Of a stretch of 64,000 nucleotides of DNA, positions 42,229 to 51,439 are shown piece by piece. The position numbers and the translations under genes are program-made. The notes below the pieces were generated by a model. It had not been told where the DNA came from, did not search any database, and saw only the letters and a list, made by a program, of their open reading frames with translations. This DNA comes from CBDIDH01 sp965277595. Its GTDB lineage: Bacteria; Planctomycetota; Planctomycetia; Isosphaerales; Isosphaeraceae. The first letter of the stretch is position 1, and every line of letters starts with the position of its first letter. The stretch lies in NCBI GenBank assembly GCA_965277595.1, contig CBDIDH010000002.1, positions 3,348,001-3,412,000 on the forward strand, in the 5' to 3' direction.

Positions 42229-42894
42229 ATGAACCAAGAGACAAATCCAGGCTCCGCCGTCAGAAGTTCCCGCTCGCTCCGGGCGGGTCCGACCGCGATG
42301 GCCCTGGTCATCGGCCTCGCCGCCCTCACGGCGACCGCCTCGGAATCGGACCTCGTTCACGACATTCAGCGCTATTGCACGGTCTGCTGGAGAAACGCCC
42401 GGCTTGACCCGGGAGTCTGGGACGATTGCACGCAGGAGGTCTGCTGCCGGCTCCTTGGCAAAGCCCGCGCCGGTCAGCTAGAACTGAACCTGGTCCTCGC
42501 CGACGACACGCCCGAGCGCCGCGAACTCGTTCGAGCCATCGACATGGTTCGCAAGCGAGTCCAGCGTTCCAGGCGTTATCAGCCTCTCGACGACCAGTTC
42601 ACCCCCGGTCCCGACCTCGATCAGCGCCAGCGGAACCGTCAGGAACTCGGCGAGATCCTCGAATCCGCCCGACGCGCCGTTCTGACGGCTCGGCAAGACC
42701 GGATCGTCGAACTTTGGACGCGAGGCTGGACCGTTCCCGAGATCGGTGAGTCGATGAACTTGCCCGCCGCTCGGGTCAGCGACGAGAAGTACAAGGCTCT
42801 CCGCAAACTCGAAAATCACCTCGCCGGCCGTCGCGACGAACTTGACCTCGGAACACCCGCCCTGGAATCCGTTTCCTCACGACGGATCGGCTAA
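42229..42894 (+). CDS. ECF-like sigma factor (sigma-70 regions 2 and 4)
   Basis: 221 residues from the ATG at 42229. The first 40 residues are alanine-rich. Region 2-like residues S-D-L-V-H-D-I-Q-R-Y-C, with W-D-D-C-T-Q-E-V-C, precede a linker, and region 4 is a helix-turn-helix (T-R-G-W-T-V-P-E-I-G-E-S-M-N-L-P-A-A-R). Such cysteine-containing sigma factors are frequent in planctomycetes. No anti-sigma gene is adjacent. A terminator follows. Confidence 0.72.
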   Translation: MNQETNPGSAVRSSRSLRAGPTAMALVIGLAALTATASESDLVHDIQRYCTVCWRNARLDPGVWDDCTQEVCCRLLGKARAGQLELNLVLADDTPERRELVRAIDMVRKRVQRSRRYQPLDDQFTPGPDLDQRQRNRQELGEILESARRAVLTARQDRIVELWTRGWTVPEIGESMNLPAARVSDEKYKALRKLENHLAGRRDELDLGTPALESVSSRRIG

Positions 42895-42942
42895 TTCGAC
42901 TGTTGTCAGGTCAGTTCAGTTCAGGTCAGCCCGCATTCAAGG

Positions 42943-42984
42943 CGCACCCATTCTTTGCCCAGGCAAGGAGCGGGTGCGTTTTTT
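42943..42984 (+). terminator. Rho-independent terminator after the sigma factor
   Basis: CGCACCC (42943-42949) pairs with GGGTGCG (42972-42978); an inner TTGCC/GGCAA extends the hairpin. Six Ts follow. It stands about 50 bases after the stop. Confidence 0.85.
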
Positions 42985-43295
42985 ATTGCGATTTGGCTTT
43001 GTTCCTTTTTAGGAGAGCGCGAACATGGCGATCACGATGGCGACAACAAGAACGATTTGAGGAAATGCCTCGTTGTGATCCACGTCGGTTCCCTTGTATC
43101 GCACGTTCAGATCCTTGATATGAGAATCGCTCAAGATGTGGTTGACTCGAAAAGCCGTAACATGATTGCATTTTGTATGCCAGGGCCAAAATTGCCTGAA
43201 ATCCAGGATTTTTCGCGTGGAGTTTCAGCAACTCTGCTCAAAATGAGTGCAAGGCCATATATTTCCATCGCAGGATTTTTTTGATTTCGATGACC
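42985..43295. other. 311-base convergent spacer between two terminators
   Basis: AT-richer stretch between the sigma-factor terminator and the oxidoreductase terminator. No gene recognised on either strand. Confidence 0.6.
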
Positions 43296-43339
43296 AAAAA
43301 AAAGGACCCGAGGCGATGCGAAACGCATCGCCACGGGCC
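43296..43339 (-). terminator. Rho-independent terminator of the oxidoreductase gene
   Basis: Read on the minus strand: GGCGATGCG-TTT-CGCATCGCC with flanking CCCG/CGGG (plus-strand 43307-43337), followed by eight Ts (As at 43296-43303). It is a strong stem about 35 bases after the stop. Confidence 0.92.
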
Positions 43340-43374
43340 TTCTATGGCGATCCAGTGAAAGAGAATTTGTCGGA

Positions 43375-44763
43375 TCAGGCGCGGGTGACTTCCCAGCCTC
43401 GGCGGTACTCGGTCTGGATGTACTTGTTGGCTTCGGGAACGTTGGTGACGCGGAGACCGGGGCCGTCCCAGTCAAGCGCCTTGCCCGTGCGGATCGCGAC
43501 GTTGCCGAGCAGGAAGGCTTCGGTCAGAAGACTGGCGATCTCGAAGTTCGAGTACGCGATCTCGGGCTTGCCGGCCTTGATCGCCTCGACCCACTCGTCC
43601 TTCATCCCCTGATCTCCCTTGCCGTTCTTCGGCAGGGTCTCGGGACTGTCCAGGCTCTTGCCCTCGACGAGTTCCTTCGGGGTGATGAAGAAGCGGGCTC
43701 CGTAGTCGTCGGGCGAGTAGAGAATTCCCTTCTCGCCGACCAGGATCGAGCCGCTGTTGGGGAGCTTCTTGCCGTCGGAGAGAACCTTGGCCTGAAGGTC
43801 TTCGGGGGGCAAGACGACCTTGCCGTCGCGGTGCCCTTCGTACCAGTTCAGCGTCACCGGCGGAAGGTTGCCGCGCTCGGGGAACTGGATCTTGACGTGC
43901 GCCCAGGCGGGATAGGTCTCGTCGTTCACCTCGCCACTCTCGGCGGAAACCGAGGTCGGGTGCGCCAGTTTCAGCGCCCGGAAGGCCATGTTGGCGGTGT
44001 GGCAGGCCATGTCGCCGATGGCGCCGGTGCCGAAGTCAAGCCAGCCACGCCACTTGAACGGGTGATAGGTGTCCTTGACGAAGGGACGAAGAGGAGCGCC
44101 GGCGATGAAGGCGTCCCAGTGGATGGAGTCGGCCCAGACGTCGGCCTTGTCGGGACGCTTGGTGATCTGCGGGGCCTGCGGCCAGATGGGCCGGTTTGTC
44201 CAGACGTGGGCTTCCTTGACGTCGCCGATGATCCCGGACTGCACCAACTCCACGGCCCTGCGAAGGCCATTTTCGGCCGAACCCTGGTTACCCATCTGGG
44301 TGCAGACGTTGTGCTGGCGGGCCGCTTCCTTGAGGACCCGGCACTCAAAGACCGAGTGGGCCAGGGGCTTCTGGCAATAGACGTGTTTGCCCAGTCGGAT
44401 TCCGATCAGGGCCGCGAGGGCGTGTGCGTGGTCGGGAGTGCTGACGGTCACGGCGTCGATGTGGCGGGCCATCTCGTCGTACATCTTGCGGAAGTCGTGA
44501 AACTTCCGGGCCGCCGAGAACTTCTCGGCCTTGCCGTTAAGGGTTCCCTCATCGATGTCGCAAAGCGCGACAACCTCGCCGAGCTTGCCGGCCTGGTCAA
44601 TGTCGCTCCCCCCCTTGCCTCCCACGCCGATCCCGGCGATCTGAAGGGTTTCGTTCGGCTTCCGGCTCGTCCGTTGCGCCGAGGCGGCCGACGCGGTGAA
44701 GAAATAACCAAGGCCCGCGGCACCCGCGCCCAGAAAGTGCCGACGATTCAGATCAGGATTCAT
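43375..44763 (-). CDS. Tat-exported Gfo/Idh/MocA family oxidoreductase
   Basis: 462 residues. A Tat signal begins R-R-H-F-L-G-A-G-A-A-G at residues 7-17 and ends near A-S-A-Q. The Rossmann start I-A-G-I-G-V-G-G-K-G-G, then S-T-P-D-H-A-H-A and Y-C-Q-K-P-L-A-H-S (with Q-K-P in place of E-K-P) identify the family. A G-Y-F-F-linked C-terminal substrate domain follows. These enzymes oxidise or reduce sugars with NAD(P), and planctomycetes export many of them folded. The substrate is unknown. Confidence 0.93.
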   Translation of the reverse strand: MNPDLNRRHFLGAGAAGLGYFFTASAASAQRTSRKPNETLQIAGIGVGGKGGSDIDQAGKLGEVVALCDIDEGTLNGKAEKFSAARKFHDFRKMYDEMARHIDAVTVSTPDHAHALAALIGIRLGKHVYCQKPLAHSVFECRVLKEAARQHNVCTQMGNQGSAENGLRRAVELVQSGIIGDVKEAHVWTNRPIWPQAPQITKRPDKADVWADSIHWDAFIAGAPLRPFVKDTYHPFKWRGWLDFGTGAIGDMACHTANMAFRALKLAHPTSVSAESGEVNDETYPAWAHVKIQFPERGNLPPVTLNWYEGHRDGKVVLPPEDLQAKVLSDGKKLPNSGSILVGEKGILYSPDDYGARFFITPKELVEGKSLDSPETLPKNGKGDQGMKDEWVEAIKAGKPEIAYSNFEIASLLTEAFLLGNVAIRTGKALDWDGPGLRVTNVPEANKYIQTEYRRGWEVTRA

Positions 44764-45054
44764 CAGATTGGCTCTCCAGCAAGGATTTTCCAGTCGTTAC
44801 GGTCCTGGAGAATAAGAGGAAATCCGCGGCGGAACAACACCCTACCCGCAAGAGACTCCTGTTTCGGCTTCACCCGCGCGCACTCTCCACGGTGATGCCG
44901 GCAAAATGAATAGAGTAGGTAAAGAGTTCTCTCGGGAGATGGATTAAGAAGATTCCTACAAAGTCTCGATCTCTGGTTCCTCCTGGAAAACCTCGACCTT
45001 GTTTCCAACGCCTCAGGTGGGGAAAATCCCTGGGTAACCTCACGAGGGTCAGTC

Positions 45055-45822
45055 GTGTCCGAGGGCGGGAAGCCGCGCATTTGGGGAGGAGGCCACGCTT
45101 TGAATTTCACGGGGCAGGGAGGGGCCGAGCCCGCGTCGAGCCCGGATCGGCACGTTTTGAGAGTCCAGGAAGATCTCTGGGTCGAGGCGCTAAGGATGGC
45201 CGGGGTCGTCGAGGCGGCCTTGACCCTGAGTGTGACCGCGCTCTGTCACGGTCGGCCGGAACTGGCGACAGAGGTGAAGTATCGCGAAGGCGAGGTTGAC
45301 CGCCAGGAAGTCAAGATCGAGCGCGAATGCCTCCGCGTCCTCGCGCTTTATGAACCGGTGGCGTCCGACTTCCGCAGGGTGCTCACCGTCCTTCGCGTGA
45401 ACAGAGACCTGGAGCGCATCAGCGACCTCGCGGCTCGGGTCGTCAAGCGGTCGGGCAAGCTGACCACGGAACCCCACCCCCTGGCGATTCCCGAGGCCCT
45501 GGAAATCCTGGCGACAGACGCTCTCGACGCCGTCCGCAAGGCGCTCGACGCGCTTTCACGATGCGACGCCGAGGCCGCCCGCGCCGTGATCGCCGGAGAT
45601 CGCCAGATCGACAAGCAACGAAAAATCGTCCGCGACGGCCTGACCGAGTCGATCCGCCAGGACCCCAGTCGGGTTGAAGACTGGCTCAGGCTTCTGGAGA
45701 TTGCCCGCCACCTCGAACGTGTTGGCGACCACGCCTCCGGGATCGCCGAGGCGGTTGTTTACCTCAATGAAGGACAGATTATTCGCCATCTGGGACGTAC
45801 GGACAGAAAGGACCGTTCCTGA
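45055..45822 (+). CDS. phoU: PhoU-like phosphate signalling protein
   Basis: 255 residues from GTG 45055. Two PhoU repeats of helical bundles are visible: V-E-A-A-L-T-L-S-V with E-V-D-R-Q-E-V-K-I-E-R-E-C and R-V-N-R-D-L-E-R-I-S-D-L-A-A-R-V in the first, and D-R-Q-I-D-K-Q-R-K-I-V and R-H-L-E-R-V-G-D-H-A in the second, including the E-R-x-x-D metal motifs. PhoU links phosphate uptake to PhoR signalling. No pst genes lie in the window, so it is orphaned here. Confidence 0.9.
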   Translation: MSEGGKPRIWGGGHALNFTGQGGAEPASSPDRHVLRVQEDLWVEALRMAGVVEAALTLSVTALCHGRPELATEVKYREGEVDRQEVKIERECLRVLALYEPVASDFRRVLTVLRVNRDLERISDLAARVVKRSGKLTTEPHPLAIPEALEILATDALDAVRKALDALSRCDAEAARAVIAGDRQIDKQRKIVRDGLTESIRQDPSRVEDWLRLLEIARHLERVGDHASGIAEAVVYLNEGQIIRHLGRTDRKDRS

Positions 45823-45864
45823 CGTTCCTTGGGTTTTGTCGACGTGGTCTGGCCAACGCCCAGG

Positions 45865-46347
45865 TCACGGAATTCCCGATGCCGAGGCCGCGATCTTCCA
45901 GAGATTGATCTGGTAAATGATCAGGAGCAGATAGAGGCTGGCGACGATCGGGATGAGGTGTCCGACGCGGAACCGCGTTCCAAAGAGCCGATACTGATTC
46001 AAGACCAGCGCAACCGGCAGGAAAATCGCGGTCAAAAGGTATTTCACGACCAGAAACAAAGCCGTGCCGCGGTCGAGAAGATACCGCATGAGCGGATTCG
46101 CCTCTTCGCAGCCGAGGTCGAGAAGCTCGACCGTGATGAGGCCATCGACAAGGGTCAAGACGAGAAGCAGGGCGGCGTTCAGAAAGACGGGCCAGGTAAC
46201 CCGATCGACGAGATAGGGGCGGGCTTTTTCCTCGGCGCGCCTCATCTGCATCCGACGGCCCCGGAGCCGTCTCGGATGCCAGATCGGCAACTGCCCGCGC
46301 CTTCGGTCGGAACGTGGCGGGGGCGTCTCGGGGCTGTCCTGTGTCAT
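45865..46347 (-). CDS. Membrane protein, DUF5658-like
   Basis: 160 residues. A basic arginine-rich N-terminus (1-45) is followed by three or four membrane spans, with the pattern D-G-L-I-T-V-E-L-L-D-L-G-C-E-E-A-N-P-L-M (loop after the first span) typical of DUF5658. Function unknown. It lies 60 bases downstream of the pilin-like gene on the same strand and may be co-transcribed. Confidence 0.7.
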   Translation of the reverse strand: MTQDSPETPPPRSDRRRGQLPIWHPRRLRGRRMQMRRAEEKARPYLVDRVTWPVFLNAALLLVLTLVDGLITVELLDLGCEEANPLMRYLLDRGTALFLVVKYLLTAIFLPVALVLNQYRLFGTRFRVGHLIPIVASLYLLLIIYQINLWKIAASASGIP

Positions 46348-46407
46348 TCGAGTCGTCGAATCGCCCTGGAAACGCTCGGGAGGGAGTTGGAGACGACGGA
46401 AGTGACG

Positions 46408-46872
46408 TCAAGGGTTGGCCGAGGCCATGGCCTCGGCCGCGGCGCTGGCCGTGGTGTTGATGTCCGGCATTCCGTCGATGGTGCTGTTCGAGGCGTCGTA
46501 TCCATCTTGGGTGTAGGTGACGGTATACGGGCCGTAACCCGAGGAGGAACCGACCCGGGTCAGTGTCAGCGACCAGGCATGATCCTTCCCGACGGCCATG
46601 TTGCCGACCGAGAAGAACCGAGGGGGAGCGAGCTTGATGTCGAAGGCGTTCAGGTCGCTCGCATAGGCCCCTTCGCGGGCCGCGTGGCGTTCCTGAGCGT
46701 CGCGGACGGCCGAGAGGTACGTGAACGCCTCGGCCGCTTTCGACCGTTCGACCGACTTGATGAACCGGGGCACTCCGAAGGCCGCGAGAACTCCGATCAC
46801 CACGACCACCACTGCCAGCTCGACCAAGGTGATCCCCCGGCGCCTTTGCCGCCCTGACGCACCGTGGAACAT
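46408..46872 (-). CDS. Type IV pilin / pseudopilin-like protein
   Basis: 154 residues from ATG 46872 (an ATG ten codons earlier, 46902, is the alternative). The prepilin site G-I-T-L-V-E-L-A-V-V-V-V-V-I-G-V-L follows a short basic leader (S-G-R-Q-R-R-R); the glutamate at +5 is present. The globular part has a P-Y-T-V-T-Y-T strand region and ends in a short alanine-rich tail. A PilD-like peptidase would process it for a type II secretion or pilus machine not seen here. Confidence 0.83.
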   Translation of the reverse strand: MFHGASGRQRRRGITLVELAVVVVVIGVLAAFGVPRFIKSVERSKAAEAFTYLSAVRDAQERHAAREGAYASDLNAFDIKLAPPRFFSVGNMAVGKDHAWSLTLTRVGSSSGYGPYTVTYTQDGYDASNSTIDGMPDINTTASAAAEAMASANP

Positions 46873-47077
46873 GCGGAAAGCCTTTCTCTCGTTCCGGCCC
46901 ATCCGGGGCCATTCTCATCAATCAACGGCCCCGAACATCGGGCGGAGTTTCCCCCTGCCTCTAAAGCTTTAGTCCAGGATTTGAAGACCGTCAAACATCG
47001 ACGCGCCAACACGATGCTGTCGCCAACCCCGGCGTGGGCTCTTCAATCACTCGGGCGGCATCGATCCTCGACCGTCC

Positions 47078-47548
47078 TCAATAGCTCTGCGCGTGTCCGG
47101 TCTCTTTCCATTCACGGAAGAGGTCGGCGCAGGCATCATGAAGGCGTCCCTGTTCGACCCGAAGCGGACTCCGACCCAGTTCGGCCAGCGTCGCCGCTGG
47201 AACCGCGAGTTCGCTAAAACCGGCGGCGGTCGCGTCGGAAATGCGTGCGCCAAAGACCAGGCGATCAATCTTCGCCCAGTGCGACGCCGCGAGACACATC
47301 GGGCAAGGCTCGCAGGTCGAATACAAGGTGCAACCGTGGAGGTTGATCGTTTTCAAGGAGGCGGAGGCCGCTCGGATCGCGTTGACCTCGGCGTGCGCCG
47401 TGGGATCGAGATCGGAGAGGACGGTGTTATGAGCCTCGGCGATGATGGCTCCGTTTCGAACAATCAGGGCGCCAAAGGGCGATTGACCGGCCGCGATTCC
47501 CAGCCGGCAAGCGTCGATGGCTCGCCGAAGATAGGCATCGTCATCCAT
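47078..47548 (-). CDS. Cytidine/deoxycytidylate-type deaminase (guanine deaminase-like)
   Basis: 156 residues from the ATG at 47548; an upstream TTG at 47569 is a weaker start. The zinc motif H52-A-E54 and C82-P-M-C85 stand in T-A-H-A-E-V and S-T-C-E-P-C-P-M-C. F-G-A-L-I-V, with P-F-G-A, and the overall size fit guanine deaminase GuaD or tRNA adenosine deaminase TadA-like proteins; choosing between them needs alignment. It sits 21 bases after the hemolysin III gene. Confidence 0.8.
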   Translation of the reverse strand: MDDDAYLRRAIDACRLGIAAGQSPFGALIVRNGAIIAEAHNTVLSDLDPTAHAEVNAIRAASASLKTINLHGCTLYSTCEPCPMCLAASHWAKIDRLVFGARISDATAAGFSELAVPAATLAELGRSPLRVEQGRLHDACADLFREWKETGHAQSY

Positions 47549-47569
47549 GATACACCCGTTGTCTTTCAA

Positions 47570-48259
47570 TCACGAGCCAACCGCCCGAGCCGGTACTGGA
47601 GCGACAAAGCCGAAGGGGGCGACCGCAGTGAGCATGAACCAGAAGTGCGCGGCGCTTCCGCCCATCACCCAGAGATGAAACATTTCATGCGATCCGAATA
47701 CACCCGGCCAGAGTTCCGGCCAGCGCATCAGGTTCAGCAGAGCGCCGATGCTGTAAAGAATCCCGCCGAGGACGAGCGGTCTCATTGACTTGTGCGTCAC
47801 GACCCGGGCTACCTCGAAATAGACGAAGAGAGCCCCCCAGCCCAAGGCCAGGTATTCACAGGTCGCCAGCGGCAGCGGCGGCCGGACATTCCAGAGAAGC
47901 AGGCCCGAACTCACGAGCGTCGTCAACCAGACGGCCGTCAGCGTTCCCCAACGCCAGTTTCCGCGCATCAGGTTCCAGGCGACCGGCGTGTAGCTTCCCG
48001 CAATCAAAAGGTGAATGCCAATATGATCGAGCCGATCAAAGAGGTCGATTGACTCTTTCTCAAGGCGCAGGCCGTGATAGAGCATGCTTCCCAGATAGCA
48101 CGCGACCAGCGTGACGCCGAAGATGGCCAGACTCCATTGCTTGGCCCGATCGCCTCGGCAACGTCGCCAGAGAACGATCGTTGCCGGGATCGAGAGCAAG
48201 AGCCAGAGCCCATGACTCCAGGCGCTGAAGGGTTCGCGAAATTGAAGGAGGTAAAACAT
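47570..48259 (-). CDS. Hemolysin III / PAQR family membrane protein
   Basis: 229 residues from the ATG at 48259, seven membrane spans. M-L-Y-H-G then D-R-L-D-H-I-G-I-H-L-L-I-A-G-S-Y-T-P is the conserved region with the zinc-coordinating H/D residues, and G-S-H-E-M-F-H-L-W-V provides the final histidines. The family is YqfA/hemolysin III; the function is membrane homeostasis rather than toxicity in most cases. A GGAGG site precedes the ATG. Confidence 0.92.
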   Translation of the reverse strand: MFYLLQFREPFSAWSHGLWLLLSIPATIVLWRRCRGDRAKQWSLAIFGVTLVACYLGSMLYHGLRLEKESIDLFDRLDHIGIHLLIAGSYTPVAWNLMRGNWRWGTLTAVWLTTLVSSGLLLWNVRPPLPLATCEYLALGWGALFVYFEVARVVTHKSMRPLVLGGILYSIGALLNLMRWPELWPGVFGSHEMFHLWVMGGSAAHFWFMLTAVAPFGFVAPVPARAVGS

Positions 48260-48661
48260 GGTTCGGGTCTCCGCCCCTTTGTCGGTCGTGGGCTCAAGAT
48301 GGGACGGAAAATCGCCGTGGAGGAGTCCGAGAGGGGAAAGGTTGGACGCCTTCGTGAGCGGACACAAAATTCCATCAGGGAGTGTTAAGTTTTGATGCAG
48401 ATTGCGTTCCGAAGCGTCCCAATCACACCGAATTTGAAAAAATTAGATTTCTCGCCGATTTCTCCATTCAGTCACCCCAGCCCGTACGGTTCAGCTCATC
48501 CGTATAATCGCAACAATCGTGGCTCGAAAACGTGCATTTTCCCGCCGATGCCCGGGAATCTCCTGAATAATTTCTCAAGTTGCCGAACTTCCGGCGAGGC
48601 GCAATCAAGTCGTCGGCTTTCGCGAGATTGAACTGCTCATCCCGGGTGAAAAGAGACCAAG
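48260..48661. promoter_or_regulatory. Divergent intergenic region (402 bases)
   Basis: Between the hemolysin III gene (minus) and a secreted protein gene (plus). It is AT-richer than the surroundings and should contain both promoters. No gene or terminator recognised. Confidence 0.45.
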
Positions 48662-49054
48662 ATGATCCACAAGTTTCTCATCGCGTCTGGTTTCCTCGTG
48701 CTAGCGGTCCAGCTTTCCGCCCCAACCGCCCAGGCTCAGATTTTTCGGGGCGGCCCGAGCACGTTCGTCGGTCCTGGCGGCCCCGTCTCGCTGACTCCAG
48801 GCTCTGGTTACCCCGTCGGCAACGGCTACGGTTACAGCGCGACCGCGCCGTCGACCGCGCCGACAAACATCCTGCCTTACAGCTATTATGGTGTCCCTTC
48901 GTGGCAGCCGGCGCGGATTTACGAAGGCCCGGCGGTCTTCCCCTTTTACGGTCGGCCTTACGGTCATCCGTATGATCGGTGGACCTGGCCCTATATCTCC
49001 GGCGGATACGACGCCAACCTCGCCCGCTACTATTATCCTCCCCTGGGCTTATAA
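48662..49054 (+). CDS. Secreted glycine/proline/tyrosine-rich protein
   Basis: 130 residues. Signal peptide M-I-H-K-F-L-I-A-S-G-F-L-V-L-A-V, cut near A-Q-A-Q. The mature chain is rich in G, P, Y and S with no recognised domain, and contains repeated Y-P/Y-G/Y-Y segments. This composition occurs in many planctomycete exported proteins. No cysteines or catalytic motifs are seen. Function unknown. Confidence 0.65.
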   Translation: MIHKFLIASGFLVLAVQLSAPTAQAQIFRGGPSTFVGPGGPVSLTPGSGYPVGNGYGYSATAPSTAPTNILPYSYYGVPSWQPARIYEGPAVFPFYGRPYGHPYDRWTWPYISGGYDANLARYYYPPLGL

Positions 49055-49113
49055 GTGACTGCCTCATGTCCTTCGACGACCCCGATCCTGTAAAATCTGA
49101 ACGATAGGTCCAA

Positions 49114-49148
49114 CGACTCGACCTGCCCAATCGAGGCGGGTCGAGTCG
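49114..49148 (+). repeat. Long hairpin before the SDR gene
   Basis: CGACTCGACC (49114-49123) pairs with GGTCGAGTCG (49139-49148), with a further GCC/GGC inside. It has no T tract and ends about 30 bases before the SDR start, where a direct repeat of GGTCGAGTC recurs (49173-49181). It may be an attenuator or a weak terminator. Confidence 0.45.
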
Positions 49149-49179
49149 GATCGGTTCGGATCAGGATGGGGGTCGAGTC

Positions 49180-49974
49180 ATGGACTTGCAACTCGCCGGT
49201 AAGACCGCCTTGATCACCGGTTCCACGGGGGGAATCGGCCTCGCCATCGCCAGAGAACTGGCGCGAGAGGGGGCGGCGATCGTCATCAATGGACGATTTC
49301 CGCCTCGGGTCGCCAACGCCGTGCACGCCATCGGAACGGCCGCGCCGGGAGCCTCGATCCGATCTTGCGTGGCGAACCTGGGCACGGCCGAGGGAGTCGC
49401 CCAACTGATCGGCACCGTGAACGAGGTGGATATCCTCGTCAATAACCTCGGCATCTTTGAAGCCAGGCCCTTTCCCGAGATCACCGATGAGGACTGGTTT
49501 CGCCTGTTCGAGGTCAACGTGATGAGCGGCGTTCGCCTGAGCCGGCATTACATGCCGGCGATGCTCCTGAAAAACTGGGGACGCGTCGTTTTCATTTCCA
49601 GCGAGTCGGCCGTGAACATCCCGGTGGAGATGATTCATTACGGCCTGACAAAGACGGCTCAGCTCGCGCTTTCGCGTGGCCTTGCCGAGACCACGGCGGG
49701 GACCGGCGTGACGGTCAACTCGGTTCTCCCCGGCCCGACGCTTTCCGAAGGGGTTACCGAGTTCGTCAAAGGGTTGGCCGACTCCAAAGGGGTCAGCCCC
49801 ACGCACGTCGAAAAAGACTTCTTCCGAACGATGCGCCCCTCATCACTTCTGAAACGATTCACATCACCCGAGGAAGTCGCCGCGCTCGTGGCCTTTGTGT
49901 GCAGCCCGAGGGCTTCCGCCATTAACGGCGCGGCGCTTCGGGTCGATGGGGGAGTGGTCCGATCGATTGTTTAA
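49180..49974 (+). CDS. Short-chain dehydrogenase/reductase
   Basis: 264 residues. The NAD-binding G-S-T-G-G-I-G-L is at residues 14-21, N-N-L-G near 88-91, and the catalytic Y154-x-x-x-K158 (Y-G-L-T-K) with S-S-E-S before it. The segment V-L-P-G-P-T near 188 is standard. It should oxidise or reduce an alcohol or ketone; the substrate cannot be read from the sequence. An alternative is a 3-oxoacyl-ACP reductase-like enzyme. It starts just after a hairpin. Confidence 0.88.
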   Translation: MDLQLAGKTALITGSTGGIGLAIARELAREGAAIVINGRFPPRVANAVHAIGTAAPGASIRSCVANLGTAEGVAQLIGTVNEVDILVNNLGIFEARPFPEITDEDWFRLFEVNVMSGVRLSRHYMPAMLLKNWGRVVFISSESAVNIPVEMIHYGLTKTAQLALSRGLAETTAGTGVTVNSVLPGPTLSEGVTEFVKGLADSKGVSPTHVEKDFFRTMRPSSLLKRFTSPEEVAALVAFVCSPRASAINGAALRVDGGVVRSIV

Positions 49975-49990
49975 GAGTCGATCCTTTTCT

Positions 49991-51235
49991 TTATTTGGGA
50001 GCACTTCGGCCGAATTGCTTGTCGGCGAAGTCGAGGAAAAAGGTCCAATCGAGGCGGTTCATTGAGTGCTTGCCGGGCCGAATCGCGTAGCCGAGCGTGC
50101 TATCGACGAGTTTTCCTGTCTCTGGCACCTGCGACGTATCCAGGCCCCCGGCATTCAGAAGCTTGTAAATTGGCTCCGCCGCCTTGAGAACCTGGAACTG
50201 GCCATCGGGGTTCGACCAGGTGTCGTCAACCGCGCACGTGAAAAGCACCGGCCGAGGGGCAACCATCGCGACAAGGCAATTCTGATCGATCGGCAGCTTG
50301 TCGGTGTGCTCATTGAATCGCTTGAACTCATCATTGAACCAGTGCGGAAACACGGTGTTGATCCGCTTGACTGACTCGCCGACGGTCCCCCGGCTCGGGG
50401 CGGAGCCGCCACAACCGGCCTGATGCGAGAAGACCAAAGCAAATCGGTCATCAAAGGCCCCCGCGAGCAAGGCCGCCTTGCCGTTCCTCGAATGACCGAC
50501 GACGGCGATCCGGGTGCGATCGATTTCCGGGTCCGTCACCAGATAATCCGCGGCCCGAGAAAGGCCCCAGGCCCAGGCGGCGATCACTCCCCAGTCAAAA
50601 CCTGGATAGCTCGGAAAGACGCCGTCGGTTCTCCCCGGCCGATCGGGAGCCACGTCGCCGGAGTAAAAGACCGCCAGCGCATAGCCTCGATCCAGGATCG
50701 CTTCCGCGTTCCAGATACCGGCCTGCGAACCTCGCCACATTACTTTCTTCGAGGCGGCCGTCGGCTCCTTCCCGACCGGTTCGGCGATTTTCGGATCATC
50801 AATCACCGTGAAAATAGGCGCGAAACCAAGACCGAGAAAGACCGGCACGGGTTTTTTAACGGCATTGGGAACGAGCAAGATCAGGTGGATATTCGGTGTC
50901 TCGGGCGGTCCGTAAACGAGGCGGATTTCCTTGAGCGTTGCCTTGCCGCCGAGTGCGTTTTTGTCTTCGCGGTCGATCGTCGCGTTGAGCTTCTCGGGCG
51001 CGGCCGGGGCCTTGCCATACATATAATGTTCAAACAAGCCCTTGAGTTCAGGCCGACGCTTCGAAAACCAATCGGCCTTGTTGGTGATGATCGACCCATC
51101 GAGCATGACCAGCGGATCGGGCATCTCGGGCCGAGACGGCAGGTCGGCAAACGCGGGAAAGTTCTCCGCGATACAGGGCATCGCCACGCTCAAGACGATC
51201 ACCAGGCACGTCGCCCCCCGACTCAAGTTTCGCAT
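49991..51235 (-). CDS. CE15-like glucuronoyl esterase / acetylxylan esterase-like hydrolase
   Basis: 414 residues from ATG 51235 with a signal peptide (M-R-N-L-S-R-G-A-T-C then hydrophobic to C-I-A-E). The alpha/beta-hydrolase nucleophile S249 stands in G-H-S-R-N-G-K, characteristic of bacterial CE15 glucuronoyl esterases, and the catalytic His390 in G-K-H-S-M-N. It would cut lignin-carbohydrate or other glucuronate esters, consistent with polysaccharide breakdown by planctomycetes. Its 3' end lies 16 bases from the SDR stop. Confidence 0.8.
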   Translation of the reverse strand: MRNLSRGATCLVIVLSVAMPCIAENFPAFADLPSRPEMPDPLVMLDGSIITNKADWFSKRRPELKGLFEHYMYGKAPAAPEKLNATIDREDKNALGGKATLKEIRLVYGPPETPNIHLILLVPNAVKKPVPVFLGLGFAPIFTVIDDPKIAEPVGKEPTAASKKVMWRGSQAGIWNAEAILDRGYALAVFYSGDVAPDRPGRTDGVFPSYPGFDWGVIAAWAWGLSRAADYLVTDPEIDRTRIAVVGHSRNGKAALLAGAFDDRFALVFSHQAGCGGSAPSRGTVGESVKRINTVFPHWFNDEFKRFNEHTDKLPIDQNCLVAMVAPRPVLFTCAVDDTWSNPDGQFQVLKAAEPIYKLLNAGGLDTSQVPETGKLVDSTLGYAIRPGKHSMNRLDWTFFLDFADKQFGRSAPK

Positions 51236-51439
51236 CACGGAAAAACTCCTTTGCGGTTCCACCGATCCACTCGCGAGGCGTTGATGCCAGAAATCCATGT
51301 TATCCAGGCGGAGCCGCCGTACCAGAGGTCACCGACCGATTGACGGAGGTTGATACTATCGACCAAGGGGGACCGAATTTCCGAACTTCACGCTTGATTG
51401 CCGTACCACGATCCGGGTAAGATTACTTCTAATGCACTC

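Noticed and set aside
45779..46921. A 380-codon minus-strand frame over DUF5658 and pilin genes
   Set aside because: It overlaps two recognisable proteins in another frame and has proline/arginine-rich antisense composition.
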